Source: Candidatus Lustribacter telmatis
GTDB lineage: Bacteria > Vulcanimicrobiota > Vulcanimicrobiia > Vulcanimicrobiales > Vulcanimicrobiaceae
Direction of reading: 5' to 3'
Assembly: GCA_003164045.1 (NCBI GenBank)
Contig: PLRU01000034.1
Location: 260,827-324,826 of the forward strand
Length of the DNA stretch: 64,000 bases
The first letter of the stretch is position 1; each line of letters begins with the position of its first letter. The translations under genes were made by a program, and so were the position numbers. Positions 15,126 to 24,004 of this stretch are shown piece after piece. The notes beneath the pieces are model-generated. The model was not told the origin of the DNA. It did not search any database and saw nothing but the letters and a program-made list of their open reading frames with translations.

Positions 15126-16259
15126 TTAGATGTTGAAGAAAATCCCGTTGCGCACGACCGCCATGTGGATGTCCGACTCGGTGAGCCCGGCGTGGTCCGT
15201 GGGCGTGTAGCGGAACGTTCCGTCGGCGAGCGCAAGGGGTTTCATCGATACGAGCGCTGTGGCGAGGGCGTCGCCGGTGGGTTCCTTCGCAACGCGCAGG
15301 CCCATCCCGATGAGCATCGCCGCGTCGTAGGCGAACGCGACCGGCGTCGGCGGACGCGTCGACTTCACGCGGTGATACGCAGCCAGAAACGCCTTTTGCG
15401 TGGGCGAGGGATGCGTGTAGTTAAGCGCGGTGTCGGTGTACACGCCGTCGCCCGCTTTGCCCGCGATCGTGCCGAAAAGTTCGTTTACGATGCCCGTGCC
15501 GCCGATGATGTTGGCCTTAGGGATGAACTGCCGGATCTGGCGCGTCGCGATGGCCGGCGCTTGATTTGCGCCCCACAGGAACACGACGTCGGCGCCCGAG
15601 TCGCGGATCTTGAGGATCTGCGGCGTGAAATCGGAACCCGCGCCGTTGTACGACTCGGAATCGACAACCGTTAGGGCCGCCGCCTTCGCCGCATCGGCGA
15701 CCAGGATCGAACCCGACGAACCGTAGGGATTTTCATCGTAGAGGATCGCGATTTTCTTGGCCTTGAGCACGTCGCGTGCGAACCGCACCAGTACCGGCGC
15801 TTCGATCTCGTTGCGCGGCGTGCTCTGAAAGACGTAGGGGTTGACGCCGGTCTTCGTATTCCAAAGTTCGGCCGACGGCGTCATGAAGATCTGCGGAATC
15901 TTCGCGTTCGTACAGACGCGCGCGATGGCGGCGCTCGTTGCGGTCGAATTGCCGCCGACGATCGCCACCGCGCCCTGGCCGATCAACTGCTCGGCAAGCT
16001 GGGCCGCGGTTTCCGGCTTCCCGCCGTTGTCTTCGATTTCGTAGTGGACTTTGCGCCCGCGTACGCCGCCGGTCGCGTTGATCTCGGCTTCGGCGAAGCG
16101 GATCGCATCGCGTTGCGGCTCGCCGCTCGGAGCGAACGTTCCGGTATAGGCGATATCGACGCCGACCAGGATCGGCGGCGCATCCGCAGCGACGGATACG
16201 CCGGGCACGGCGACGGCGCACAGCGCAGCGGCCAGGAACGAACCGAGGAAGAGTTTCAT
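15126..16259 (-). CDS. ABC transporter substrate-binding protein, LivK/branched-chain amino acid type
   Basis: Exported type I periplasmic binding protein (Peripla_BP_6). Signal peptide MKLFLGSFLAAALCAVAVPG, then ILVGVDIAYTGTFAPSG (first ligand-binding strand), and the family segments AEQLIGQGAVAIVGGNSTA and KIAILYDENPYGSSG. The start at 16259 is preferred because AGGT lies at the right distance and it begins the signal peptide. It is the last gene of the dioxygenase cluster, 11 bases after the beta subunit, so it probably binds the aromatic substrate or a product. No permease (LivHM) or ATPase (LivGF) gene is nearby. Confidence 0.88.
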   Translation of the reverse strand: MKLFLGSFLAAALCAVAVPGVSVAADAPPILVGVDIAYTGTFAPSGEPQRDAIRFAEAEINATGGVRGRKVHYEIEDNGGKPETAAQLAEQLIGQGAVAIVGGNSTATSAAIARVCTNAKIPQIFMTPSAELWNTKTGVNPYVFQSTPRNEIEAPVLVRFARDVLKAKKIAILYDENPYGSSGSILVADAAKAAALTVVDSESYNGAGSDFTPQILKIRDSGADVVFLWGANQAPAIATRQIRQFIPKANIIGGTGIVNELFGTIAGKAGDGVYTDTALNYTHPSPTQKAFLAAYHRVKSTRPPTPVAFAYDAAMLIGMGLRVAKEPTGDALATALVSMKPLALADGTFRYTPTDHAGLTESDIHMAVVRNGIFFNI

Positions 16260-16270
16260 GATCGACAACC

Positions 16271-16780
16271 TCACAAGAAGACCGAGAGCGAGCTGACCGG
16301 GAGCGTGGTTTGATCGAGGTAGACCGTGCGCGAGTGTAAGTGGAACCGCTCGTCGACGAGCACGAGCACATCCTCGCGCCGGCCGGTGAGGATTTCGTGC
16401 GCGCCGGAATCACCGCGGGTGCGATAGAGCATCAGATACGAGTCAACGGCGATATCGGTCGGCGTGCGATAGCGCGCATCGACGTTGGACACGAAGCGGC
16501 GGCAGCGCGAGCGCGGGTTCTCGGCCCACGCAAAATCGGTTGCCAGCCGCGCAACGCGCATCTCGAGACTGTAACGATCCTCGTCGAGATGAAACGTGGT
16601 ATGGCTGAACTCGCTCGCCGTGCCGACGGTGCGCGTTTGCCGCACCGGCACGCGTATCTTGATTTCCGGCCGCAGCAGCGCGAGCCAATCGCTGAAGCGG
16701 TCATCATCGAGCAAGCGCGCTTCGCGAACGAGGAACCGCTCGGCAACGATACCGGCATCGTCGACGAGTCCCCCTACCAT
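16271..16780 (-). CDS. aromatic ring-hydroxylating dioxygenase, beta subunit
   Basis: Small subunit of a Rieske dioxygenase. 169 residues with the NTF2-like alpha+beta fold of the family: an N-terminal helix (FLVREARLLDDDRFSDWLALL), then IKIRVPVRQTR, SLEMRVARLATDFAWAENPRSRCRRFVSN-type region and the YLMLYRTR strand. It has no catalytic metal; it stabilises the alpha3beta3 assembly. Its start overlaps the end of the alpha-subunit gene by seven bases, which fits coupled synthesis. Confidence 0.88.
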   Translation of the reverse strand: MVGGLVDDAGIVAERFLVREARLLDDDRFSDWLALLRPEIKIRVPVRQTRTVGTASEFSHTTFHLDEDRYSLEMRVARLATDFAWAENPRSRCRRFVSNVDARYRTPTDIAVDSYLMLYRTRGDSGAHEILTGRREDVLVLVDERFHLHSRTVYLDQTTLPVSSLSVFL

Positions 16781-18081
16781 TCCGGCCCCATGTCGGAGAG
16801 CCAGCGTTCGAGCAGCCAGCGCTGCCCGATATCGGCGTAGGTCGTGTCATAGGCGGTGCCCGGTCCGGGCCAATCGGTGACGACCGGCGGCGCATGCTGC
16901 GCGACGTTCATCGTGAGCAGTTGCTCCATCGCGCCGGCGGACGGACCGCGCGACGCCCGCGCGATGCTGGTCCAGTTTTCGGCGTCGTCTTGCTCTTCCG
17001 TGCCCGAGGATCCGAACGTCAGCATGTAGGCGCGTTGCGAAAGACGCTTGAACTCGGGATGCGCTTCGCGCTCGACGAGCACCCACGACCACACTTCCAT
17101 GCTCGCGGGACCGATGGGCCGCCACACGCGCATGGTGAGAAACGGAATCTGCACGCCGGGCGCGACGTAGCACGCGCCGCCCAAGAAACTCAGGTTGGGA
17201 TAGAGATGGATGCGGCTCGGCCAACGCGGTTCGGGCTCGGAGAGCAGCCGCGCTTGCACCGGCGGTAACGTTGCTTGAAAGAGGTCGACGAGGTCGGCCG
17301 GATACCCGCGCTGCGCCGGTGCGAGGCGTGTGAAGCCGAGCGATCCCGGTTCCACTTGCACGTGTACGCCGTGCCGGTTGCCGCCTTTCGTCCAATCGCG
17401 CATCGTGTTCGGGTGCAGTCCGATCTCCATCACGCTGCGATGCGTGAACGCCGCGTGATACGAATCGCCGATGAAGTTCTCGCTCGCCATCTTCCAGTTG
17501 CCGCCGGTGATCCAGCGCTGCGGCGGACCGGTCACTTCGAGACCGAGCGGCGTGCGCGCCAGCACGAGATCGAGATACCAGGCAAAATCCCCGAGCCACG
17601 CGCGCAACGCAGGCGCCGCCGGATCGAGATTGGCAAACATCAAGCCGTTGTAGATCCCGAATTGCGCCACCGGCAACAACCCGAAGTCGGCCTTCTGCAA
17701 GCCGCCCGGGCCGTAGCCGGGCTTCTCCATCGGCACGCCCGTGAGATGGCCGTCGAGATCGTAGGTCCAGGCGTGGTAGGGACACACGTGCTGCGTCGCG
17801 TGGCCCGTCTCGGCGCGGCAGATTTCCATGCCGCGGTGACGGCACACGTTGTGAAACGCGCGCACCTCACCGCTGGAACCGCGCGTGACGATCAGCGCGT
17901 CGTCGCCGATGTAGCGCACGACGTAGTCGCCGGGCAGCGGCACTTCGGACTCGTGCCCAAGACAGTTCCACGTCTTTCCAAAGACGTGCGTGCGCTCGCG
18001 GGCGAATACGCCGGGATCGGAGTAAATGTAACCCCGGATCGATCCGCGCGCGAGTTCGTCGCGCAGTGACGATGCGTTCAT
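16774..18081 (-). CDS. aromatic ring-hydroxylating dioxygenase, alpha subunit (Rieske)
   Basis: Catalytic subunit that adds O2 across an aromatic ring to give a cis-dihydrodiol. Rieske cluster ligands Cys80-x-His82 and Cys100-x2-His103; mononuclear iron ligands fit Asp206-x2-His209-x4-His214 within ENFIGDSYHAAFTH. Length 435 aa as usual. The start at 18081 is chosen because it overlaps the upstream SDR stop as ATGA and gives the expected N-terminus. The operon partners are a possible cis-diol dehydrogenase (SDR) and the beta subunit. Ferredoxin and reductase genes are missing locally. Substrate might be biphenyl-, phenylpropionate- or benzoate-like; not resolvable here. Confidence 0.92.
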   Translation of the reverse strand: MNASSLRDELARGSIRGYIYSDPGVFARERTHVFGKTWNCLGHESEVPLPGDYVVRYIGDDALIVTRGSSGEVRAFHNVCRHRGMEICRAETGHATQHVCPYHAWTYDLDGHLTGVPMEKPGYGPGGLQKADFGLLPVAQFGIYNGLMFANLDPAAPALRAWLGDFAWYLDLVLARTPLGLEVTGPPQRWITGGNWKMASENFIGDSYHAAFTHRSVMEIGLHPNTMRDWTKGGNRHGVHVQVEPGSLGFTRLAPAQRGYPADLVDLFQATLPPVQARLLSEPEPRWPSRIHLYPNLSFLGGACYVAPGVQIPFLTMRVWRPIGPASMEVWSWVLVEREAHPEFKRLSQRAYMLTFGSSGTEEQDDAENWTSIARASRGPSAGAMEQLLTMNVAQHAPPVVTDWPGPGTAYDTTYADIGQRWLLERWLSDMGPEW

Positions 18082-18776
18082 CGCAGGATCGCCTGCCCGG
18101 CGTGAGCACCGACGTGTACGATTGCGCCCGAGATCGTACGCGCGTGGTCGGAGACGAGAAACGCCACCGTCTCCGCGATATCTTCCGGCCGGTTCGGCCC
18201 GCCGCTCACGTTGCGCTCTCCGCGCGAGGCCAGCACCGCTGCCGGGATCTCGGTCGTCATGCCCGTTTCGGTCAGCCCCGGCACGACGCAATTTACGCGA
18301 ATGTGATCGGGGATCAAACGCAGCGCGAGCGAGCGCGTTAACGAGACCACGGCACCTTTGCTCGCAGCATAGCCGATCGACGCCGCGTCGCCGTCGGCGG
18401 AGCCCGAACCAAACGTGACGATCGAGCCGCGCCCGGCACCGCGCATGTGCCGCACGGCCGCGTTGCAGGCGTACATCACGCCGCCCACGTTGACCGCGAG
18501 CATCCGCTCGAACGCGCCGGATTCGCCGTCGGGACGCTTGATCGCCGCCGCAGTGACGAGCACGTCGAGCGAACCGTGGACGCCGACGGCAGCGTCAATT
18601 GCCGCTTCGATTTCGAACGCTTTCGAGACGTCTCCGCGCACGTACGAAACGGTCGACGCGCCGCGCGCTTCGGGTGCCGCGCTATCGAAGCCCACCACGG
18701 CAAACCCCTCGCCCGCCAGCCGTTCTGCAACCGCGCGGCCGATACCCGATGCGGCGCCGGTTACGAAAGCCATCAT
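18078..18776 (-). CDS. short-chain dehydrogenase/reductase (possible cis-dihydrodiol dehydrogenase)
   Basis: Classical SDR of 232 residues. Cofactor loop TGAASGIG at 6-13; active site Ser124 or Ser126 region (FGSGSA), Tyr136 and Lys140 in YAASK. Two adjacent ATG codons could start it; the first is given, and it overlaps the upstream hydrolase stop. Placement between a C-C hydrolase and ring-hydroxylating dioxygenase subunits suggests it rearomatises the cis-diol to a catechol, as BphB-type enzymes do, but sequence alone would also allow a general alcohol dehydrogenase. Confidence 0.85.
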   Translation of the reverse strand: MMAFVTGAASGIGRAVAERLAGEGFAVVGFDSAAPEARGASTVSYVRGDVSKAFEIEAAIDAAVGVHGSLDVLVTAAAIKRPDGESGAFERMLAVNVGGVMYACNAAVRHMRGAGRGSIVTFGSGSADGDAASIGYAASKGAVVSLTRSLALRLIPDHIRVNCVVPGLTETGMTTEIPAAVLASRGERNVSGGPNRPEDIAETVAFLVSDHARTISGAIVHVGAHAGQAILR

Positions 18777-19633
18777 GCGAGCGCTTCTCGCAGAAAATCG
18801 ATGTGGATTTTGTTGAATGTCGGCGTGTCCTCGAACTGCGGCCAGTGACCACAATTCTCCATCACGTGCAGCTTCGCGCCTTTGATCCAGGCGGCGTACT
18901 TCTCGCCGACCGACACCGGCGCCGTCGGATCGTGCGTCGTCCAGATCACGCACGTCGGCGCCGAAATGCGGCCGAGTTGCTCCTCGGTGAACATATATTT
19001 CCGGCGCGTGTCCATGTCTTGCAGCACGAGAATGCGCTCGAGCACGTCGCGCATTTCGGGCAGCGCGTAGATCGTGCGGCGAATCTCGATCAGCTCGTCG
19101 GTGACGACCGACTTGTCGTACATCAAGCTTTCGAGCCGCGTGCGCACGGTTTCGGTGGTCGGGTTGGCGATCGCGGCGCGGTTGAGGCGCTTGATGCGGT
19201 CCATCACTTCCGGATAGGCGCTCAGGCCGCCGGCGGTGTTGAGCACGAGCGCCGCGGTGCGTTCGGGATAGGCTTGCGCGAACCAGCCGGCGACCCAGCC
19301 GCCCAGTGACTCGCCCGAAATCGCAATCTTTTTCGCGCCGATCGCATCGGCAAAATCGCGCACGTGCTCGGCATAGGTCGGGGGAAGATAATCGCGGTCG
19401 AGCGGCTTCGCCGAGAAGCCGTGACCGACCATATCGATCGAGTAGACGGTGAAGTGCTCGGCGTGAGCGCGGATGTTGCGATAGAACGTTTCCAGATGGC
19501 CCATGTTGCCGTGCAAGAAGATCAGCGGCGGACCGCTGCCGGCCACCAGCGCCCGCGTGCGGATGCCGCCGGCATCGATGTACGTAATCCGCGCATCGAC
19601 GCCCAGGAGCGCCTCCCAGATCGTATCCTTCAA
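18773..19633 (-). CDS. alpha/beta hydrolase, meta-cleavage product hydrolase type
   Basis: Serine-type C-C bond hydrolase resembling MhpC/BphD. Catalytic triad fits Ser109 (SGESLGG nucleophile elbow), Asp235 (THDPTAP) and His263 (NCGHWPQFE). Oxyanion region LHGNMGH at 40-46. 286 aa is the usual size. It heads the minus-strand operon, directly opposite a MmyB-type regulator. Known members cleave ring-fission products (2-hydroxy-6-oxo-dienoates) into a hydroxypentadienoate and a carboxylic acid, which fits the nearby dioxygenase and hydratase. Other ester substrates remain possible. Confidence 0.85.
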   Translation of the reverse strand: MKDTIWEALLGVDARITYIDAGGIRTRALVAGSGPPLIFLHGNMGHLETFYRNIRAHAEHFTVYSIDMVGHGFSAKPLDRDYLPPTYAEHVRDFADAIGAKKIAISGESLGGWVAGWFAQAYPERTAALVLNTAGGLSAYPEVMDRIKRLNRAAIANPTTETVRTRLESLMYDKSVVTDELIEIRRTIYALPEMRDVLERILVLQDMDTRRKYMFTEEQLGRISAPTCVIWTTHDPTAPVSVGEKYAAWIKGAKLHVMENCGHWPQFEDTPTFNKIHIDFLREALA

Positions 19634-19695
19634 CGTGATTTCGCTTTCTGTGGAAGATTTTTCCGTGGACTTCGGAATGGTAGCCCGCGACGCCC
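19634..19695. promoter_or_regulatory. divergent promoter region with small inverted repeat
   Basis: The 62 bases between the divergent hydrolase and regulator starts contain GGAA-GATTT-TTCC (19652-19664) within two loosely matching TGTGGA/CGTGGA direct repeats. It is AT-richer than the flanks and a natural site for the adjacent regulator. No clear -10/-35 pair could be assigned. Confidence 0.3.
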
Positions 19696-20577
19696 ATGGC
19701 TATCCAGCCCCGCTCCGATGCTAGTGTCAGCACTACCAGCCCCGATGCGAACCCGCGCGGCAGCGAGCTCGCGGCTTTCTTGCGCAAGCACCGCGCCGCG
19801 ATCGACCCCGAAGGCGCCGGCTTTCCGCGGGGTGTGCGCCGGCGAACGCCGGGCTTGCGGCGCGAGGAACTTGCTATGCTCGCCGATGTCAGTGCGACCT
19901 GGTACACCTGGCTCGAGCAAGGCCGCGCGATCAACGTCTCGGCGGCCGTGCTCGGGCGCATCGCGACGGTACTGCGGCTCGATCCGGCTGAGATCGAGCA
20001 CCTCGCCGCGCTCACGGGCCGCAATCGCGCCGCCGACGACCGCACGCGGGTGCCGCTCGACCCGGCGATCGTGCAGCTCATCGAGCAACTGGGGCCCGTA
20101 CCGACGCTCGTCTACAATCGGCACTGGGACGTGATCGAGGCAAACGCGATGGGCCGCGCGCTGCTCGATTACCCGCTGCGCAACGACCCGCGCCACGACA
20201 ACATCATGTGGCGCGTGTTCCTCGACGAACGCAAACGCGCGTCATATTGCGATTGGCCGTTCGAGGCACGCCGCTGCGTGGCGCAGTTCCGCCGCAGCTA
20301 CGGACGTTTCACAGAGGATCCGCGCTTCCGCGAACTGCTCGTCCAGCTGCGCGGAGGCAGCCCGGAGTTCGCGCTCTGGTGGGAGGATATGAACGTCTCC
20401 GAACGCGGAACGGAGATCGGTGCGCTAACGCTGCGGCGGCATCCCGGCATCGGCGACTACACGATGCGTCAAGTAACGCTCACCGTCGCCGGCGACGATT
20501 CCCTACGCATCAACGCACCAACCCCCGCCGACGACGAAACCGCGCGCAAACTCGCCGCATTTTTCGCCACGCTTTAG
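19696..20577 (+). CDS. XRE/MmyB-type helix-turn-helix regulator with ligand-binding domain
   Basis: 293 residues. N-terminal XRE HTH at about 25-105, including the hallmark TPGLRREELAMLADVSATWYTWLEQGR of this class. The C-terminal PAS-like MmyB ligand-binding domain (about 115-280) contains HWDVIEANAMGRALL and the closing RQVTLTVAGDDSLRI strand. Members often control divergent dehydrogenase or oxygenase genes and bind fatty-acid-like ligands. Here it probably controls the divergent hydrolase-SDR-dioxygenase operon. Its stop codon shares four bases with the convergent gene. Confidence 0.88.
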   Translation: MAIQPRSDASVSTTSPDANPRGSELAAFLRKHRAAIDPEGAGFPRGVRRRTPGLRREELAMLADVSATWYTWLEQGRAINVSAAVLGRIATVLRLDPAEIEHLAALTGRNRAADDRTRVPLDPAIVQLIEQLGPVPTLVYNRHWDVIEANAMGRALLDYPLRNDPRHDNIMWRVFLDERKRASYCDWPFEARRCVAQFRRSYGRFTEDPRFRELLVQLRGGSPEFALWWEDMNVSERGTEIGALTLRRHPGIGDYTMRQVTLTVAGDDSLRINAPTPADDETARKLAAFFATL

Positions 20578-21359
20578 GCGCCGGTGGGAAACGTGATGTC
20601 GTCGTAGACGAATTTTACGTCAGCATGCTTCGTGCCCATGCCGAAGATGCGAAAGAGCAGATGGGCCGTGTCGGTCTTGATCACCCAGTAGCCGGACGCT
20701 TCGCCGAAATCGAGTTGAAACGAGCCCGTTAGCGATAACGCGCCGCTCTCTCCGAGGTTGAAGCGCATCATGCAAATGCGCTGCGTTTCGCGCTCGACGA
20801 CCACGTCGGTGAGCGGATACTTTTGCGGTAACCGGACCGCGATGAGGTGCAGGTGCCGCCCGGGCGCCGCGTTCGGACAATCTTCCGCAACGCCGTCTTC
20901 GATGCGGTACGCACTGGGCTTGAGCGCAATGACCCGGCCGATCACGTTGTCGTCCCCGTCGGCAACCGGTGCCGCCGTCGGCGCCGCGACGGGTTCCGGC
21001 GGCCGGCCGTGCAATCCGTACTGCGCCCATTCGTAAGCGCTCCGCCAAACCGGTTTGAAGAGCGGCGAACGCACGTCGAGCACGGTTCCGCGTTCGTCGC
21101 GAACGGTAGCCGTATTGTCGGAGGTACGCAGTTCGGCACGCCAGCTTGCGGCATTCTTGAAACCGCTCCCGAAGCCGGCCTCAAACACGGCCCGCTTGCT
21201 GTCGTTGCCGAGGCGAATGCCGACGCCTTGCGCCGTTACGCCGGCCGCGAACTTCATGCTCGCCGGCTGCGGCAACGCGGTCATTACCGCCAGCGCGTTC
21301 GCATAGGCTTCGGCCGGGCTCGCCGTACCGATCATCGCGGCAAGGACGATGGGCAACAT
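20574..21359 (-). CDS. exported protein of unknown function
   Basis: 261 residues with a short hydrophobic leader (MLPIVLAAMIGTASPAEA) that looks like a signal peptide. The body is beta-rich with alternating strands (SKRAVFEAG, NTATVRDERGTVLDVRSP) and a Pro/Ala hinge (PEPVAAPTAAPVADG) near the middle; a second beta part follows with VVVERETQRICMMRF. It may be a two-domain periplasmic protein, but no family is recognised. It lies five bases upstream of the HpaI-type aldolase stop region in the opposite reading direction of the MmyB gene and is the last gene of the aldolase-hydratase strand group. Confidence 0.55.
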   Translation of the reverse strand: MLPIVLAAMIGTASPAEAYANALAVMTALPQPASMKFAAGVTAQGVGIRLGNDSKRAVFEAGFGSGFKNAASWRAELRTSDNTATVRDERGTVLDVRSPLFKPVWRSAYEWAQYGLHGRPPEPVAAPTAAPVADGDDNVIGRVIALKPSAYRIEDGVAEDCPNAAPGRHLHLIAVRLPQKYPLTDVVVERETQRICMMRFNLGESGALSLTGSFQLDFGEASGYWVIKTDTAHLLFRIFGMGTKHADVKFVYDDITFPTGA

Positions 21360-21363
21360 CGCT

Positions 21364-22143
21364 TTAACCGCCCCGTTCGTACGTTTTCGCCAGCGCGCGC
21401 ACGCCGGTTGCGAGGATCGTGACTTCGGCGCCGACGGCGACGAACGTCGCGCCGAGTTCGAGGTAGCGGCGCGCTAGGCGTTCGTCGGCGGTGAGGATGC
21501 CGGCCGCTTTGCCGCACGCGAGGATCGTTGCGATTGCGCCTTCGAGCGCGGCAACGACTTCGGGATGACCGGGATTACCGCGGTGGCCGAACGACGCCGA
21601 GAGATCCGACGGCCCGAGGAAGACGCCGTCGATGCCGTCGACCTTCGCGATCGCTTCGAGGTACTCGAGGCCGGCCTTCGATTCGACTTGTACGAGCAGA
21701 CAAATCTCGTCGTCACCCGTAGTTGCGAGATAGTCCGGGATCGCTTGCCAGCGCGATGCGCGCGAAATGCCGCTGCCGATGCCGCGCACGCCGCGCGGCG
21801 GATACCGCACGGCCGCAACGAGTTCGCGCGCTCGCTCGGCCGACTCCACCATCGGCACCAAGAGCGTCTGCGCGCCGATGTCGAGCAGCTGTTTGATCAG
21901 CGCCGTTTCGCCGGTGACGATGCGTACAACCGGACTCACCGGATACGCCGCCAGCGCTTGCAACTGCGAGAGAATCAACGGCACGTCGTTTGGCCCATGT
22001 TCGCCGTCGATCAGCAGCCAATCGAAGCCCGCCGTCGCGCAGACCTCCGCCGTGTACGGATTCGCAAGTGCGAGCCACATGCCGATTTGCGTGCGGCCCT
22101 CGCGCAGCGCGCGCTTGAAGACGTTCGTGTTCGAGATCGTCAT
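21364..22143 (-). CDS. hpaI: HpcH/HpaI class II aldolase
   Basis: Metal-dependent pyruvate aldolase, cytoplasmic, likely cleaving 4-hydroxy-2-oxo acids (for example 4-hydroxy-2-oxoheptanedioate) to pyruvate and an aldehyde. Family marks: [14 protein letters not shown] near residue 40, [28 protein letters not shown], and the metal-ligand pair Glu and Asp in [12 protein letters not shown] and [12 protein letters not shown]. 259 aa is the normal length. It follows the hydratase gene by four bases. The pair hydratase-aldolase forms the end of a meta-cleavage route. Exact side-chain preference cannot be told. Confidence 0.88.
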   Translation of the reverse strand: MTISNTNVFKRALREGRTQIGMWLALANPYTAEVCATAGFDWLLIDGEHGPNDVPLILSQLQALAAYPVSPVVRIVTGETALIKQLLDIGAQTLLVPMVESAERARELVAAVRYPPRGVRGIGSGISRASRWQAIPDYLATTGDDEICLLVQVESKAGLEYLEAIAKVDGIDGVFLGPSDLSASFGHRGNPGHPEVVAALEGAIATILACGKAAGILTADERLARRYLELGATFVAVGAEVTILATGVRALAKTYERGG

Positions 22144-22147
22144 GCGA

Positions 22148-22951
22148 CTACGAAAACCGGCACGTGATCGCGCCGAGCGGACCGTAGTCGGCGTGAAAGA
22201 CGTCGCCGGCCCGGCAGGGCACCGGCCGCGTGAACGAGCCGGCGAGCACGACTTCGCCCGCTTCGAGCCCGATCCCGAAGGGGCTGAGTTTGTTCGCCAG
22301 CCACGCCACGCCGTTGGCCGGATGGTTCAGTACGCCCGCCGCGACGCCGGTTTCTTCGATGATGCCGTTGCGATAGAAGAGCGCCGCAACCCAGCGCAAA
22401 TCGACCGCGTTCGGCTTCACCGGGCGGCCGCCGAGAATGACTCCGGCGTCGGCCGCGTTGTCGGCGATCGTGTCGACCACGCGGCGCGGGCGCTTTGTCT
22501 CCGGGTCGATGCGGAATGTGCGCGCATCGATCAGCTCGAGCGCCGGCGTGACGTACTGCGTCGCCTCGAGGACGTCGAGCAGCGTGCAATTCGGTCCTTC
22601 GAGCCGGCGCTCGAGCACGAACGCCAACTCCACTTCGAGCATCGGCGCGATGAAGCGCGCCATCGGGATATCGGCGCCGTCGGCAAAGAACATGTCGTCG
22701 AGCAGCGTGCCGTAATCGGGTTCGTCGATCTGACTCGCCGCTTGCATCGCGCGCGAGGTGAGGCCGATCTTATGGCCGCGCACGGTGCGCCCTTCCTTGA
22801 TCTTGAGGTCCGTCCACAGCCGCTGAATCGTGTAGGCATCTTCAATCGTCATATCCGGCTGATCGAAGGAGAGCGCGCGCACCGGCGTGCGCGTGCGCTC
22901 GGCTTCGTGCGTGCGCCGGACCGCCTCGGCGATGACCGTGGAACTCAACAT
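22148..22951 (-). CDS. hpaH: 2-oxo-hept-4-ene-1,7-dioate / 2-oxopent-4-enoate hydratase
   Basis: Fumarylacetoacetase-fold hydratase of the HpaH/MhpD group; adds water to a 2-hydroxydienoate before aldol cleavage. Recognisable segments: [40 protein letters not shown], the metal ligand pair in [10 protein letters not shown], and [17 protein letters not shown]. The ATG at 22951 gives a 267-residue protein, the family length; the frame is open further upstream but that part overlaps the divergent ClpS-like gene. Probably co-transcribed with the aldolase. Confidence 0.88.
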   Translation of the reverse strand: MLSSTVIAEAVRRTHEAERTRTPVRALSFDQPDMTIEDAYTIQRLWTDLKIKEGRTVRGHKIGLTSRAMQAASQIDEPDYGTLLDDMFFADGADIPMARFIAPMLEVELAFVLERRLEGPNCTLLDVLEATQYVTPALELIDARTFRIDPETKRPRRVVDTIADNAADAGVILGGRPVKPNAVDLRWVAALFYRNGIIEETGVAAGVLNHPANGVAWLANKLSPFGIGLEAGEVVLAGSFTRPVPCRAGDVFHADYGPLGAITCRFS

Positions 22952-23008
22952 AGCCGACCGCGCTTCGCCGGACGAGGCGGTTCGGCATCCTGCGGACAAG
23001 GCTCCAGC

Positions 23009-23314
23009 GTGGCCAGTAGGACTCGGACCGAGGAGCACAGCGCGGCGCAAACGCAGCCGATGCCGCTCTACCACACGATCGTGCACAACTGCGAATGTCA
23101 TACGTTCGAAGATGTGATCTTCGGGCTGATGCGCATCGTCGGCACCGGCTTGCGCGATGCCGAGCGCAAGGCCCGCGAGATCGATTTCTTCGGCCGCGGC
23201 ATCGTCGCCACGACGCCGCTCGAAATCGCCGAGCTGTATGCGGAGCGCTTGCACAACGAAATCGTCAGCGCGAGCGGCACGCTGCTCGGTACTTCGATCG
23301 AACCGGCAACCTGA
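23009..23314 (+). CDS. divergent ClpS-like adaptor protein
   Basis: 101 residues (GTG start; an ATG at 23060 would give an 84-residue core). The core follows the ClpS plan: [17 protein letters not shown] (strand and helix), [24 protein letters not shown] (helix and turn), [14 protein letters not shown] (final helix). ClpS delivers N-degron substrates to ClpAP. In ordinary ClpS the pocket uses an Asn-Asp pair and a His before the GRG turn. Here the Asp reads Cys (HNCECH) and the His reads Asp (REIDFFGRG), so N-degron recognition may be changed or lost. The N-terminal 17 residues are flexible-looking, as in ClpS. No clpA gene is nearby. Confidence 0.6.
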   Translation: MASRTRTEEHSAAQTQPMPLYHTIVHNCECHTFEDVIFGLMRIVGTGLRDAERKAREIDFFGRGIVATTPLEIAELYAERLHNEIVSASGTLLGTSIEPAT

Positions 23315-23315
23315 G

Positions 23316-23744
23316 ATGGACGACACGCAACGGATCGCCGGCACGTGGCGGCTCATCTCCGTCGAGTATCAAGACGTCGCAACGGGCGAGCGCAGCCTGC
23401 CCCTCGGTGCGCATCCCGTCGGCTATCAGCTAGCAACGCCCGCCGGACGCTGGATCGCCATCGTCAACGGTGAGGGGCGCAAACCGCCGACGAGCGAGGC
23501 CGAACGCAGCGCGACGCTGCTCTCGATGATCGCCTACACCGGACGCTGGCGCGTCGAGGGCGACCGGATCGTCACGCGCGTCGAAGCAGCTTGGCAACCC
23601 GCATGGGTCGGCACCGATCAGATCCGGCAGTTTACGTTTGACGGTGACGACCGGCTGGTGCTCGCGAGTCCGCCGCAGCCGCACCCCAACCTATTGGGCA
23701 AGGTGGTGCGGCTCTTCGTCACCTGGGAGCGCGACTCGAACTAA
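23316..23744 (+). CDS. lipocalin-like domain protein (cytoplasmic)
   Basis: 142 residues matching the small lipocalin-like (Lipocalin_5) pattern: [14 protein letters not shown] at strand 1, [30 protein letters not shown], the mid segment [21 protein letters not shown], and the closing [11 protein letters not shown]. No signal peptide, unlike its paralogue near 58.5 kb. These proteins are often found next to oxidoreductases of aromatic or polyketide metabolism, with an unproven small-molecule-binding role. It starts one base after the ClpS-like gene and shares stop bases with a convergent gene. Confidence 0.75.
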   Translation: MDDTQRIAGTWRLISVEYQDVATGERSLPLGAHPVGYQLATPAGRWIAIVNGEGRKPPTSEAERSATLLSMIAYTGRWRVEGDRIVTRVEAAWQPAWVGTDQIRQFTFDGDDRLVLASPPQPHPNLLGKVVRLFVTWERDSN

Positions 23745-24004
23745 GGCTTGGGCTTGGGTCTATCGTACGTGCGTTCTTTGTTATAGGCCACCATCGAACC
23801 CGACGGCAGCGTCGCCGCTTTGACGACTTTCTTGCGCAGCACGCGTTTGGCCACCGCTTTCACTTCGGCTCCGGCCGGACGCGTGATCGAAAAGAGCATG
23901 CGCATGAGAGGCGTGTCGGTCGAAAGGTGGACGAACGGGTTGAATCTGCGAACGTGCCGCGGTGAAACGCCATCGCGAAGACCATGGAGATCATTAATGT
24001 CCAT
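23741..24004 (-). CDS. small basic hypothetical protein
   Basis: 87 residues, rich in Lys/Arg, no family recognised. MDINDLHGLRDGVSPRHVRR, then a hydrophobic turn and a Lys-rich C-terminus (VAKRVLRKKVVKAATLPSG ... [12 protein letters not shown]). The ATG at 24004 has AAGGA at a suitable distance; a 96-residue version is possible. The basic tail suggests binding to nucleic acid or membrane phosphate, but this is only composition. It is convergent with, and overlaps by four bases, the lipocalin-like gene. Confidence 0.45.
   Translation of the reverse strand: MDINDLHGLRDGVSPRHVRRFNPFVHLSTDTPLMRMLFSITRPAGAEVKAVAKRVLRKKVVKAATLPSGSMVAYNKERTYDRPKPKP

Noticed and set aside
18777-20081. N-terminal 435 residues of a 667-residue open frame ending at 18078
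   Set aside because: Only the last 232 residues follow the SDR pattern; the rest is out-of-frame shadow of the hydrolase and the divergent regulator.
21767-23008. Long plus-strand open frame ending in the ClpS-like protein
   Set aside because: The part before 23009 is antisense to the aldolase and hydratase genes and has no recognisable motif; only the end is a gene.
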